Source: CAWGHZ01 sp963822575 (GTDB lineage Bacteria > Pseudomonadota > Alphaproteobacteria > MPNO01 > DASWLB01). Taken from it: a DNA stretch of 64,000 nt. The notes under the pieces were generated by a model, which searched no databases, was not told the DNA's origin, and was given only the letters and a program-made list of their open reading frames with translations. Positions 33,075-40,420 of the stretch are shown piece by piece. The position numbers were made by a program, and so were the translations under genes. The first letter of the stretch is position 1. Each line of letters opens with the position of its first letter. The stretch covers positions 372,001 through 436,000 of the forward strand of contig CAWGHZ010000007.1 of assembly GCA_963822575.1 (NCBI GenBank), in the 5' to 3' direction.

Positions 33075-33324
33075 ATGATCCATCTCGGCCGCCACCTTGT
33101 CGGCCCCTCCGGCAAGGCGATCTTGCTGAAGACACGCCCGGTATCGTTTGCCCTGCCGACCAAAAGCGCGCACGGCTTTGTCCCAACGATACGGCCCGGC
33201 TTACGGGCACGGAATCGCTGGTGCGCGTTGCGCACGGCGCGACGACGGGCGATTGATCGGCTGCGGAAATGCCGAGGCGCTCCTTACGAGAGCGCGCGGA
33301 TGACACTCGCATTTCGGCGGAGGC

Positions 33325-33420
33325 GAGAATGAAGCGGACTCCTTCCTGATCGTCGGCGGCGGTCCGGTCGGACTCCCGCATGCGGCGGAGCTTGGCTTCG
33401 TGAATCGACAAGGAAGACCC
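33325..33420 (+). pseudogene. Fragment resembling the N-terminus of an FAD-dependent monooxygenase
   Basis: The frame reads NEADSFLIVGGGPVGLPHAA then ELGF, a near-perfect match to the FAD-binding Rossmann start (IVGGGPVGL..A.ELG) of PheA/TfdB/MhpA-type monooxygenases. The similarity fades by about 33420, where the frame continues into basic, low-complexity sequence. It looks like a leftover of a deleted monooxygenase gene. The rest of 33075-33543 holds nothing I recognise. Confidence 0.45.
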
Positions 33421-33543
33421 GTCGGCGTAGGATTCCGCCATTGGCGGCGGGTCGATCGTCGGGCGCCGCTGACCGAGAGAGACGTTCTTCTCCGAGAGAG
33501 ACCGCGCGCTCTCCCGCCCTCCGAACCGAAAGGAGGTGCGACG

Positions 33544-33972
33544 ATGAACCAACCGACTGCGATCACCCGAATTGAGCATTTCTCACGATCGAGAAATGGC
33601 GAAGTCCACCGTGAACGATCGCGAGCGAGCGACGTTCGGGCGTTTGCCAACTCGCGCCGCATGGGATTCAGGCCGAGCCCGAACGAGCGGGCGGGGCGAA
33701 TCCCAGAGCATCCGTTTCGTTCACCCCCACGGCCCCCGATGTCGCATGTCGCATCGATGGCCCAATGGATAGCACCAATGACCCGCATCGCACGGCGACA
33801 GCTTCCGGTCGACCCAGGTTTCTACCGGTGCCCTGATTGCAGGAAAGGTACGGTCAAATTTGTCGGCCGCGATCCGAAAGGCCGCAGACGCTTCAAATGC
33901 GATAGCTGCAGCCATCAATTCAGCGGTCAAGCGCTTGAGCATGAGGCTCACGAACGGAGCCGGAAACCCTGA
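33544..33972 (+). CDS. Zinc-ribbon protein (possible transposase-derived InsA-like ribbon)
   Basis: ATG 33544 has one of the strongest ribosome sites in the window (AAAGGAGGTG at 33529-33538). The first 75 residues are basic and poorly structured. Residues about 92-120 form a Cys4 zinc ribbon, CPDCRKGTVKFVGRDPKG then RRRFKCDSC, like the N-terminal ribbons of IS1 InsA and related DNA-binding proteins. A shorter product from ATG 33778 would consist of the ribbon alone. The function is unknown. Confidence 0.55.
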   Translation: MNQPTAITRIEHFSRSRNGEVHRERSRASDVRAFANSRRMGFRPSPNERAGRIPEHPFRSPPRPPMSHVASMAQWIAPMTRIARRQLPVDPGFYRCPDCRKGTVKFVGRDPKGRRRFKCDSCSHQFSGQALEHEAHERSRKP

Positions 33973-34063
33973 CGCTACCAAGGGACCGGTCCAACCCGGC
34001 CAAACCTCATCTCACTCACGGTGGGTCATCAGAGTGGAATGGCGGCCGCGCATCCGGCCTGGC

Positions 34064-34270
34064 TTACGCTCTGTCGAAGTCCTGCATCGCAAGCTTGAAC
34101 GCCAGCAATTCCGCCTCTGCCCGGCTCTGGCACGTCCGCTGAGGCCAGATGATATGGAAGGTCGTGGCAACGACGTCGTGCCGCGACATGTAGGCGGCCC
34201 GAGGAATATACGACCCCACCGTGCTTTCGTTGACGCATATCGTGACCTTGAAGCCTTCAAAATACGGCAT
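34064..34270 (-). CDS. Small conserved-looking protein of unknown function (68 aa)
   Basis: ATG 34270 follows GAGGAG at good distance. The sequence starts MPYFEGFKVTICVNESTVGS and ends ELLAFKLAMQDFDRA; it alternates beta-like and helical segments and has balanced composition, unlike shadow frames. The open frame extends to 34393 but without a better start. It lies downstream of the coiled-coil and desaturase genes in the same direction. Confidence 0.6.
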   Translation of the reverse strand: MPYFEGFKVTICVNESTVGSYIPRAAYMSRHDVVATTFHIIWPQRTCQSRAEAELLAFKLAMQDFDRA

Positions 34271-34371
34271 GCGCTGCTCCTCGGCAGACGGTGAAGGAGC
34301 AATGGGTGGCGGTATCGTCAATCGGGCGACTTGCCGACCGATCGCTCGCGCGTACGTAGTTTCCGAACTCG

Positions 34372-34578
34372 TCAAGTCGCGCCATTTCGACATTGCCGTA
34401 ACGCATCGTGGGCAATGGCGAGGCGCTTCCGAGCTTCGTCCATTCGCCGATCCACTTTCGCAATGGCATGAAGCCGCGCGTTGCGTTCTGCCTCGATGGC
34501 GGCGAGGTCATCCGCGAGCCGCGTCACCCTGTCCTCGAGGCGGCTCGGCTGCATCTCCGTCAAAATCACGACGTTCAT
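34372..34578 (-). CDS. Small coiled-coil protein (68 aa)
   Basis: Helical, charged sequence with heptad character: RLEDRVTRLADDLAAIEAER then ARLHAIAKVDRRMDEARKRL. ATG 34578 follows AAGGA. Its start overlaps the 3' end of the desaturase gene by about 70 bases, so either the desaturase tail or this start may be mis-set. The function is unknown; it could be a small oligomeric stress protein. Confidence 0.5.
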   Translation of the reverse strand: MNVVILTEMQPSRLEDRVTRLADDLAAIEAERNARLHAIAKVDRRMDEARKRLAIAHDALRQCRNGAT

Positions 34579-35632
34579 TCCCGCGGTCCTTCGTGCGGCC
34601 AGCGGCCGCAGAGGAGACCGTCACCATGCGTTGGTTCCTTTCGTCCCACAGGACGTAGAACATGGCGCGAAGCGCCTCGCGAAAGGTGGTGGCTGGAACG
34701 CAATTCAACTCGGGGACGGCGTCGTGGCAGGCCTGCAGCCGGTAGTTCGGGATCCGCGGGTTGAGGTGATGGACGTGGTGCAGCCCGATATTTCCGGTGC
34801 CCCATTGCAGTGCCTTGCCGAGGCGCAGGTAGGTCGAGCCTTGCAGCGACGCGGTCAGCATGTCCCAATCGTCCGCACGCGCCCACACCGTCCGGTCTCC
34901 CCGGTGCTGTACGGTGAACAGCCACACCCCGATGATCGACGCAAGCACCATCACGGGAAGCTGAACCGCGGCGACCCGACCGAAGCCCAGGGCGAACCCG
35001 AGGCCGCCGAGCAGCATGGCGAGAGCGATGTTGGTCGCGTAGACGCCGATCCGTTCGCGGCGCCAGCCTTTTGGCATGTCGAACGGCAGCCGATACAGAA
35101 CCAGAAACACCAGCGGGGGTAGGATCAGATTCGCGACGACGGGGTGACGGGTCGCCCGGTACCAGAGCCGCTGCCTGGGGCCGAGCGTATTGTATTCCGT
35201 GACGGTCAGGCAGGACGAATAGATGTCCGCGCCGGTTTCGCGCCGGTCCAGGTTGTTCCACACCCCGTGATGGCCGGCATGCTGGCGCCGCCACGACAGA
35301 TACGGGGCAAGAGTGAACAGGCTGCAGACGAACCCCAGCGCGTCGTTCCAGTGCCGCGTACGGAAGAATGCGCCGTGGCCGCAATCGTGCTGGATGATGA
35401 AGGTCCGGATCAGAAATCCTGCGGCGAGCGGAACGAGCGGGAGGACAATCCAATAGGAGATCCCGGCCGTCGCGTACATCGCGGCGCACACGGCAAGGAA
35501 CCCGCCGATCGAGGTGGTGGCCTGTACCAGGCTGCTCCGCGGGTTCGGGGCCTGGAACGGCGCCACGTGGCGCATCAGGTTTCGGGCGGCGGCTTCGGGG
35601 GTTGCGCTTTCGCGCACGTCTGTTGTGGACAA
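34508..35632 (-). CDS. Fatty acid desaturase (membrane di-iron, acyl-lipid type)
   Basis: 374 residues with the three histidine boxes of membrane desaturases: HDCGH near residue 82, HAGHH near 118 and HHVHH near 290, with four hydrophobic helices between them. It introduces double bonds into acyl chains and keeps membranes fluid. The last about 30 residues are charged and overlap another gene. The cold-shock gene follows upstream in the same direction, in keeping with a cold-response role. Confidence 0.9.
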   Translation of the reverse strand: MSTTDVRESATPEAAARNLMRHVAPFQAPNPRSSLVQATTSIGGFLAVCAAMYATAGISYWIVLPLVPLAAGFLIRTFIIQHDCGHGAFFRTRHWNDALGFVCSLFTLAPYLSWRRQHAGHHGVWNNLDRRETGADIYSSCLTVTEYNTLGPRQRLWYRATRHPVVANLILPPLVFLVLYRLPFDMPKGWRRERIGVYATNIALAMLLGGLGFALGFGRVAAVQLPVMVLASIIGVWLFTVQHRGDRTVWARADDWDMLTASLQGSTYLRLGKALQWGTGNIGLHHVHHLNPRIPNYRLQACHDAVPELNCVPATTFREALRAMFYVLWDERNQRMVTVSSAAAGRTKDRGNERRDFDGDAAEPPRGQGDAARG

Positions 35633-35673
35633 TCGCTTCCGTTTCCGTCGCTTCGGGGAAGGTCGAACGAAAG

Positions 35674-35694
35674 AGGCCCGCGCGCGGCGGGCCT
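35674..35694 (-). terminator. Intrinsic terminator of the cold-shock gene
   Basis: On the minus strand, AGGCCCGC and its complement GCGGGCCT form an eight-bp stem with a five-base loop, followed by CTTTCGTTCG, a T-rich but imperfect tail. It starts 28 bases after the cold-shock stop codon at 35723. Confidence 0.7.
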
Positions 35695-35722
35695 CCCTGA
35701 CGTTATCGGCGCGACGGGGCCG

Positions 35723-35932
35723 TCAGTCGACGACCGACAGGTTCTCCGCCGAGCTCTTGCCGTTCTTGCCGTTCTGCAGTTCATACTTCACGCGCTGGCC
35801 CTCCGACAGGCTGGACAGTCCGGCCCGTTCGACCGCCGAGATGTGCACAAAGGCGTCCTTTGAGCCGTCGTCCGGCTGGATGAAGCCGAAGCCCTTCGCG
35901 GCGTTGAACCACTTCACGGTTCCTTGCGACAT
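35723..35932 (-). CDS. cspA: Cold-shock protein (CspA family)
   Basis: 69 residues: MSQGTVKWFNAAKGFGFIQP contains RNP1 (KGFGFI) and DAFVHISAVE contains RNP2 (VHI-type), the single-strand nucleic acid binding surface. The length is standard for CspA proteins, which bind RNA and melt secondary structure at low temperature. The long AT-rich leader with a hairpin is typical of csp genes and may make translation temperature-dependent. Confidence 0.96.
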   Translation of the reverse strand: MSQGTVKWFNAAKGFGFIQPDDGSKDAFVHISAVERAGLSSLSEGQRVKYELQNGKNGKSSAENLSVVD

Positions 35933-35958
35933 AGATATTTCCAATCGATGTGTTGCGG

Positions 35959-35981
35959 CCGCCGGGCACAGCGCCCGGCGG
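35959..35981 (-). promoter_or_regulatory. Leader hairpin upstream of the cold-shock gene
   Basis: CCGCCGGGC (35959-35967) pairs perfectly with GCCCGGCGG (35973-35981) over a five-base loop, about 27 bases before the start codon. In csp mRNAs the 5' leader acts in temperature-dependent folding; this GC stem is a candidate element but cannot be tested by eye. Confidence 0.45.
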
Positions 35982-36325
35982 GTCTCGGTTACCGAAATCT
36001 TGGGGAAATCAGTAAGGGGCCGGCGCTCGGAAGCGTCATTGATTGGCATTCGAGCCACGACCATGCACCTTCATATGGGCGGTCCGCGGCGAAAAGGCAA
36101 AGAATTTTTTTTCGCGGGGCCATATTTTTGGCTCGGCCGGGCCAAAATCTCTACAGCCTCGAAAAAATGGCGATTTTCGGCTAAAAAAACCCCATGTTAT
36201 GGCCTAAATATCTATGATAGGTTGCATTCGATTAGCCTCACCGCCATTTAAGTATCTGCACTTAATTTCATCTCACAAAGATGTATTTGATGCTTCTCGG
36301 CGGCACAATGGAGAATGGCTAAGGT
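35982..36325. other. AT-rich divergent regulatory region between the cold-shock gene and a plus-strand small-protein operon
   Basis: This is the least GC-rich segment of the window (runs such as AATTTTTTTT near 36103). It contains a hairpin TTTTGGC (36126-36132)...GCCAAAA (36141-36147) that could terminate or regulate transcription. TTGCAT at about 36222 with ATTTAA about 18 bases downstream is a possible promoter for the gene at 36326. No coding frame is recognised. Confidence 0.4.
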
Positions 36326-36640
36326 ATGTCGGACAGTCATATCAAAATGGCGAACAAGGTATTGTTCGGATCGGCGACCGGCACGACAACCGGCCGCGCC
36401 GCCCGCGACGCTGAGGGGCTGAGCAAGCGCGACATCGAGCAGATCAAGACGCGCGAGGCGGCAGTGAAGGCCGAGGCCGAGAAGACCGCGCGCTTGCGGG
36501 CCCTTCGCCTCGCCAAAGAGGCCGAGGATGCGGCGCGGGCCGAAGAAGCGCGCCAGGCGAAGGCCAGTTCGACGAGTCGCAGGGGCGCCAAGTCGGCCGC
36601 GAAGCCCGATGTCGCACCGGCCACCGCGCGCGACGACTGA
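36326..36640 (+). CDS. Small Ala/Lys/Glu-rich helical protein of unknown function
   Basis: 104 residues starting at MSDSHIKMANKVLFGSATGT, with AAGG just before the ATG. The middle is a long charged helix (REAAVKAEAEKTARLRALRL) likely to form a coiled coil; the tail is basic and Ala-rich. First gene of a three-gene run with two zinc-ribbon microproteins. The family is not recognised. Confidence 0.65.
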   Translation: MSDSHIKMANKVLFGSATGTTTGRAARDAEGLSKRDIEQIKTREAAVKAEAEKTARLRALRLAKEAEDAARAEEARQAKASSTSRRGAKSAAKPDVAPATARDD

Positions 36641-36641
36641 C

Positions 36642-36836
36642 ATGTCCAAGGTTGCCCACGACAAGTCGAGCGTGCGCCGCGAGGGCGCGCACCCGTCGGA
36701 AGAGCTGCATCAAGCGATGCATCGCAATTGCCTGATCTGCAAGGGGCGTTTCGTGAGCGCCTGGACCGGCGCCCGGATCTGCGACGCGTGCCGTGCGAAA
36801 AGCGAAGCGGCCTCGGTCGAGCTGGTCCGGAAGTAG
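36642..36836 (+). CDS. Zinc-ribbon microprotein (64 aa)
   Basis: Starts one base after the previous stop. A Cys4 motif CLICKGRFVSAWTGARICDA then C gives C-x2-C-x13-C-x2-C, a single zinc knuckle, in a short charged chain. The next gene encodes a paralogue with identical spacing and the shared F-x-SAW-x-G-x-RIC core. Nucleic acid or protein binding is likely; the function is unknown. Confidence 0.7.
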   Translation: MSKVAHDKSSVRREGAHPSEELHQAMHRNCLICKGRFVSAWTGARICDACRAKSEAASVELVRK

Positions 36837-36854
36837 AGTCCCCGAGGAGATTTC

Positions 36855-37049
36855 ATGCACGACGAAGCCGCCGACCGAACCTGCGAACACGTGCGTGCGC
36901 GCCGCCGGTGCCTGCGCTGCGAAACCGACTTCGACAGCGCCTGGGTCGGGGAGCGCATCTGCCCGCACTGCAAGAGCACCTCCGCCTGGCGGTCCGGCCA
37001 GCCCGCGCCAATCTTCCCAACGCGCGCGGCCGGACGGAACGGGAAGTAG
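36855..37049 (+). CDS. Zinc-ribbon microprotein (64 aa), paralogue of the preceding gene
   Basis: ATG 36855 follows GAGGAG. The motif CLRCETDFDSAWVGERICPH then C keeps the C-x2-C-x13-C-x2-C spacing of its neighbour and the same core residues, but the termini differ, so a diverged tandem duplication is likely. Last gene of the small plus-strand operon. Confidence 0.7.
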   Translation: MHDEAADRTCEHVRARRRCLRCETDFDSAWVGERICPHCKSTSAWRSGQPAPIFPTRAAGRNGK

Positions 37050-37094
37050 GGGCACGACGGGCGACCGGCCCAGGCCGCCAGCGTACGCCCGTTT

Positions 37095-37301
37095 CTAGCG
37101 GCGCGTGCCTTCGGTTTCCAGCCCGTCGACCATGTGCTCCAGTTCGTCCATTCCTTCAACGGGCGAGCCGATACGGGTTGCGCGCGCACCTCTCTCCCAC
37201 GGCTCGCGTATTTCGAACGCCTCGCCGCTCTGGTGCAAGCGATAGCCGAGACGGTCGATGCGCTGACGGACGCGGTTTAGGCGTTCGTGAACCTGATCCA
37301 T
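37095..37301 (-). CDS. Small hypothetical protein (68 aa)
   Basis: ATG 37301 follows AAGGGA. The helical N-terminus (MDQVHERLNRVRQRIDRLGY) and acidic C-terminus (DELEHMVDGLE) suggest a two-helix protein. It is the last of a run of small minus-strand genes downstream of the RhlE helicase. The family is not recognised. Confidence 0.55.
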   Translation of the reverse strand: MDQVHERLNRVRQRIDRLGYRLHQSGEAFEIREPWERGARATRIGSPVEGMDELEHMVDGLETEGTRR

Positions 37302-37463
37302 CAGACGGTTCCCTTCTCGTTGACGGCAGGAACAACGTCCGCCGCCCGATCGGCGACCGTATTCCGCACGGACTCCTCGGCCAAATGAGGGAAAAGCCGG
37401 CCGCCGGAGTGGGCTCGTCGCTCTTGCCGGGCTGACCGGCAGGTACTTGCGGACGCCAGCCTT

Positions 37464-37631
37464 TCAGCAATTGGTGTCGTCGGCGGCGTCGTTCGATCCT
37501 TCGACCTCATCGCGCGCCGCCTTGCGCAGGTCGCTGCGCTCCTGCTTCTGGCGCAGCTTCTCCTCGTTCCGCGCCTTTTGAGCGCGGTTCCGTTCGGCGC
37601 GTCGCACCTTGAAATTTGTCCTCGATGCCAT
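37464..37631 (-). CDS. Small charged helical protein (55 aa)
   Basis: ATG 37631 has GGGAGG four bases upstream. The product is mostly Lys, Arg, Glu and Gln (RRAERNRAQKARNEEKLRQK) and ends DDTNC. It is likely an extended helix. It lies 60 bases downstream of the TIGR02300 gene in the same direction and may bind nucleic acid. The composition and site make it a credible gene despite its size. Confidence 0.6.
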   Translation of the reverse strand: MASRTNFKVRRAERNRAQKARNEEKLRQKQERSDLRKAARDEVEGSNDAADDTNC

Positions 37632-37691
37632 GTTGCCTCCCGAACTTGCTTTCGGCGTCGCGTCGCGCGACGTGAGAACGACGGGCCCGCG

Positions 37692-38042
37692 TCAGGCTTG
37701 CCCAGGGCCATCTGCCGACGCGAGTTCCTCCGGATCCTCCGGCACGTCGTCATCGCTGTCGTCCTGGTCCTCAACCTCGTCCTGGTCGTCGAGATCGTCC
37801 GCGGCGTCCTCCCGCTGGCGGACCTCGTCCTCTTCGCGGCTTTCGACGTCCGAGGCCGCAGCGGCCACCCGCGCCGGCGCCGGCACCGCGGCGCGCTTGG
37901 CCGCCGCTGGCCGCAGGCGCGGCGCGTCGGGCTTGAACTCCGCGCCGCAGGCCGGGCAACGGATCGGTTTGCGCCGCATGTCGTAAAACGGCGCGTTGCA
38001 GGCGGCGCAGCGGCGCTTGGTGCCCCATTCGGCTTTGCTCAT
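37692..38042 (-). CDS. TIGR02300/FYDLN-acid family protein
   Basis: 116 residues beginning MSKAEWGTKRRCAACNAPFY, then the family core FYDMRRKPIRCPACGAEF, a Cys4 zinc ribbon. The C-terminal half is an acidic tail (DDLDDQDEVEDQDDSDDDVP), as in TIGR02300 proteins. This family occurs in alphaproteobacteria; the function is unknown. Its ATG is one base after the helicase stop, so the two are surely co-expressed. Confidence 0.9.
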   Translation of the reverse strand: MSKAEWGTKRRCAACNAPFYDMRRKPIRCPACGAEFKPDAPRLRPAAAKRAAVPAPARVAAAASDVESREEDEVRQREDAADDLDDQDEVEDQDDSDDDVPEDPEELASADGPGQA

Positions 38043-38043
38043 C

Positions 38044-39447
38044 TCAGCTCCCGTGCAGCATGGTGGGCGCGGCATGGCCGCGGCCGGCGCCCTTCGGCCG
38101 GCGGCGGTGGCGCTGACCGCGGGACGGTCCGCGCGCCTCCTTGGCGCGCATGAAGGGAAGGTCCTCGAGGCGCGGTCCGTCGCCGATGCGATTGGCGTCG
38201 GGCGGCGGCGGGGCAGCGCATGGCGCACGGCGGGGCGCCTTCGCGTTCGGCGGGCGGGCCCTTCCGCGGTCAGCGTGCGCCTTGGGCGCCGTTGAGGCCT
38301 TGTCTCTGCCGGCAACCGACGTGCCTGTGTCGGATCCGGCGGGAATGCGCGCCCGGATCAGGCTCTCGATCGCACGTAGAAGCGGCCGCTCCTCGGTGCT
38401 GCAGAGCGAGACGGCGGCGCCCGACGCCCCGGCGCGCGCCGTGCGACCGATGCGGTGCACGTAGGTCTCGGGCACGTGCGGCAGGTCGTAGTTCACCACC
38501 AGCGTGATGTTGTCGACATCGATGCCGCGCGCCGCGATGTCCGTCGCGACCAGCACCGGCGATTGTCCGGTGCGGAACCCGTCGAGCGCGCGCTCGCGCT
38601 GGCTCTGGCTCTTGTTGCCGTGGATCGCGGCAGCGTCGATGCGTGCCGCGGCAAGGCTCTTTACTACCCGGTCGGCGCCGCGCTTGGTGCGGGTGAAGAC
38701 CAGCACGCGGCCGCGCGCGCCACCGTTCAGCAGATCGGCCAGCATGGCGGGCTTGCGGGTGGGCTCGACATGGATCAGGCGCTGGTCGATCCGCTCGGCG
38801 AGCGTGCCCTGCGGTGCCACCGAGACGGTCTCGGGATCGTGCAGGAAGTCGTTGGCGAGCGCGCGGATTTCGTTTGGCATGGTGGCCGAGAACAGCAGGT
38901 TCTGGCGCTGGCGCGGCATCCGGGCCACCAGCTTGCGGACCGCCGGAATGAAGCCGAGGTCGAGCATGTGGTCGGCCTCGTCGAGGACCAATATGGTCGC
39001 CGTCTCGAGGCGTGCCGTGCCCCGGCTCACATGGTCGAGGAGCCGGCCCGGCGTGGCGATCAGGACGTCCACGCCCTTCGCCAGCGCGCTGGCCTGCGGC
39101 CCGAAGGCGACACCGCCGACGATGACCGCGACGCGCAGCCGGTGGTTGCGGCCATAGGCGCGGAAGCTCTCGGCGATCTGGGCCGCCAGCTCGCGCGTCG
39201 GCGCCAGCACCAGGGCGCGGCATCCGCCGCGCATCGGCGGTTGGTTGGAGGCCGATAGCCGCTGCAGCATCGGCAGGGCGAACGCCGCCGTCTTGCCGGT
39301 GCCGGTCGCGGCGATGCCCAGAAGGTCGCGCCCCGCCAGCACGTGAGGTATGGCCTTGGCTTGGATCGGGGTGGGCGTCGCGTAGCCTTCGGTCGCGAGC
39401 GCGTCGAGTATCGGCCGATCGAGGCCGAGGTCGGAAAACTGAGTCAA
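38044..39447 (-). CDS. rhlE: DEAD-box ATP-dependent RNA helicase (RhlE type)
   Basis: Helicase motifs in order: Q motif (YATPTPIQAKAIP), AATGTGKTAAF, PTRELAAQ, DEAD in LVLDEADHMLDLGF, SAT in LLFSATMP, TDIAARGID and HRIGRTARAG. The C-terminus is basic and Pro-rich. The best start is TTG 39447 (initiator-TQFSDLGLD), since AAAGG lies six bases upstream and RhlE proteins start there; an ATG at 39483 would add a 12-residue extension. It unwinds structured RNA, often in ribosome assembly or cold growth. It heads an operon with TIGR02300 and small genes. Confidence 0.92.
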   Translation of the reverse strand: MTQFSDLGLDRPILDALATEGYATPTPIQAKAIPHVLAGRDLLGIAATGTGKTAAFALPMLQRLSASNQPPMRGGCRALVLAPTRELAAQIAESFRAYGRNHRLRVAVIVGGVAFGPQASALAKGVDVLIATPGRLLDHVSRGTARLETATILVLDEADHMLDLGFIPAVRKLVARMPRQRQNLLFSATMPNEIRALANDFLHDPETVSVAPQGTLAERIDQRLIHVEPTRKPAMLADLLNGGARGRVLVFTRTKRGADRVVKSLAAARIDAAAIHGNKSQSQRERALDGFRTGQSPVLVATDIAARGIDVDNITLVVNYDLPHVPETYVHRIGRTARAGASGAAVSLCSTEERPLLRAIESLIRARIPAGSDTGTSVAGRDKASTAPKAHADRGRARPPNAKAPRRAPCAAPPPPDANRIGDGPRLEDLPFMRAKEARGPSRGQRHRRRPKGAGRGHAAPTMLHGS

Positions 39448-39483
39448 AGGAAGCCTTTCGAATCGCCCGCAGCCGGCGCGCAT

Positions 39484-39874
39484 CGCACCAGACGGTGCGG
39501 CGCCGACGGCACGGACGCCATGAACCGGCCCGCGCGATCCGGACGGTCGAGGAAATTGTGCAGGGTATTTAGGCGGAACAGCCCTTCCGGGCTTCGTTCA
39601 CGCGGCCAAAATACCGGCAGCCGCCTGTGCGGCTGGCATACAAGTGGGCATACGCCCGCAAAAGTCAATCGCGTTCCGGACTCACTTCTGAAGCGCGCTT
39701 GTTCGCTGCTTCGCGAGGGGGCGGATCGGGGCGCGCTTGCGGTCAGGAGGGACGGCCCGGCGACCAAGCCGAAACTCGGTTTCGTTTACGCCACGCTCAC
39801 CGAGTTCGTCTCCGTCTTCCCGTGTGGCGCTACCGCCTTGTTTTACCCCTCGGACACCGCGTCACCGGCGGCAT
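39484..39874. other. Intergenic region (about 390 bp) upstream of the helicase and downstream of the Hyf-like operon
   Basis: Frames here are not protein-like. A short palindrome CGAAACTCGGTTTCG lies near 39771. It could mark the end of the Hyf-like transcript, but there is no T-run. The helicase promoter must lie in this stretch; no strong boxes are seen. Confidence 0.35.
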
Positions 39875-40414
39875 TCACGCAACCGGCAATCTGCCGTTGG
39901 CCGCCGTGTTCTCCAACAGGGCGAGTAGGCCTGCGAGAAGTCGCGTTGGCGTCGGCGGACACCCGGCAATATGCAGGTCCACCGGTACCACCTCATGCAC
40001 GCCGCCGACCACGGCGTACGAGCCGGCGAACACCCCGCCGTTCGCCGCGCAGTCGCCGATGGCGACCACCCATTTCGGGTCGGGCGTCGCGCGCCAAGTG
40101 CGCTCCAGCGCCTCGCGCATGTTCTTCGTCACCGGTCCGGTGACAAGCAATACGTCGGCGTGGCGCGGCGAGGCGACGAAACGGATGCCGTAGCGCTCCA
40201 GGTCATAGATCGCGTTGTTGAGCGCATGAATTTCGAGCTCGCACCCGTTGCACGAGCCGGCGTCCACCTCGCGAATCGAGAGCGATCGCCCGAGCCGTGT
40301 TCGCGCCGCCATATCGAGCCGCGCGGCGAGCTCGGCGAGCGCCGCATCGTCCGGTGCCGGCGGGGCTTCGGTCAGGGGCGCGCGGGAAACGGATTGCCAG
40401 AACAGTCTGCGCAT
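39875..40414 (-). CDS. hyfI: Hydrogenase-4-like/NuoB-type small subunit (HyfI-like, proximal 4Fe-4S)
   Basis: 179 residues of the NuoB/HyfI 20-kDa family. Four candidate ligands for the N2-type 4Fe-4S cluster are present: SCNGCELE (two Cys), GDCAANGG and AGCPPTP. It would pass electrons to or from the large subunit 40421-41869. It is the last gene of the seven-gene operon, six bases after the large-subunit stop. Confidence 0.9.
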   Translation of the reverse strand: MRRLFWQSVSRAPLTEAPPAPDDAALAELAARLDMAARTRLGRSLSIREVDAGSCNGCELEIHALNNAIYDLERYGIRFVASPRHADVLLVTGPVTKNMREALERTWRATPDPKWVVAIGDCAANGGVFAGSYAVVGGVHEVVPVDLHIAGCPPTPTRLLAGLLALLENTAANGRLPVA

Positions 40415-40420
40415 GGCGAC

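Noticed and set aside
31416..33173. A 585-codon minus-strand frame opposite the membrane protein
   Set aside because: The opposite strand has clear membrane helices and a ribosome site; this frame is a charged shadow.
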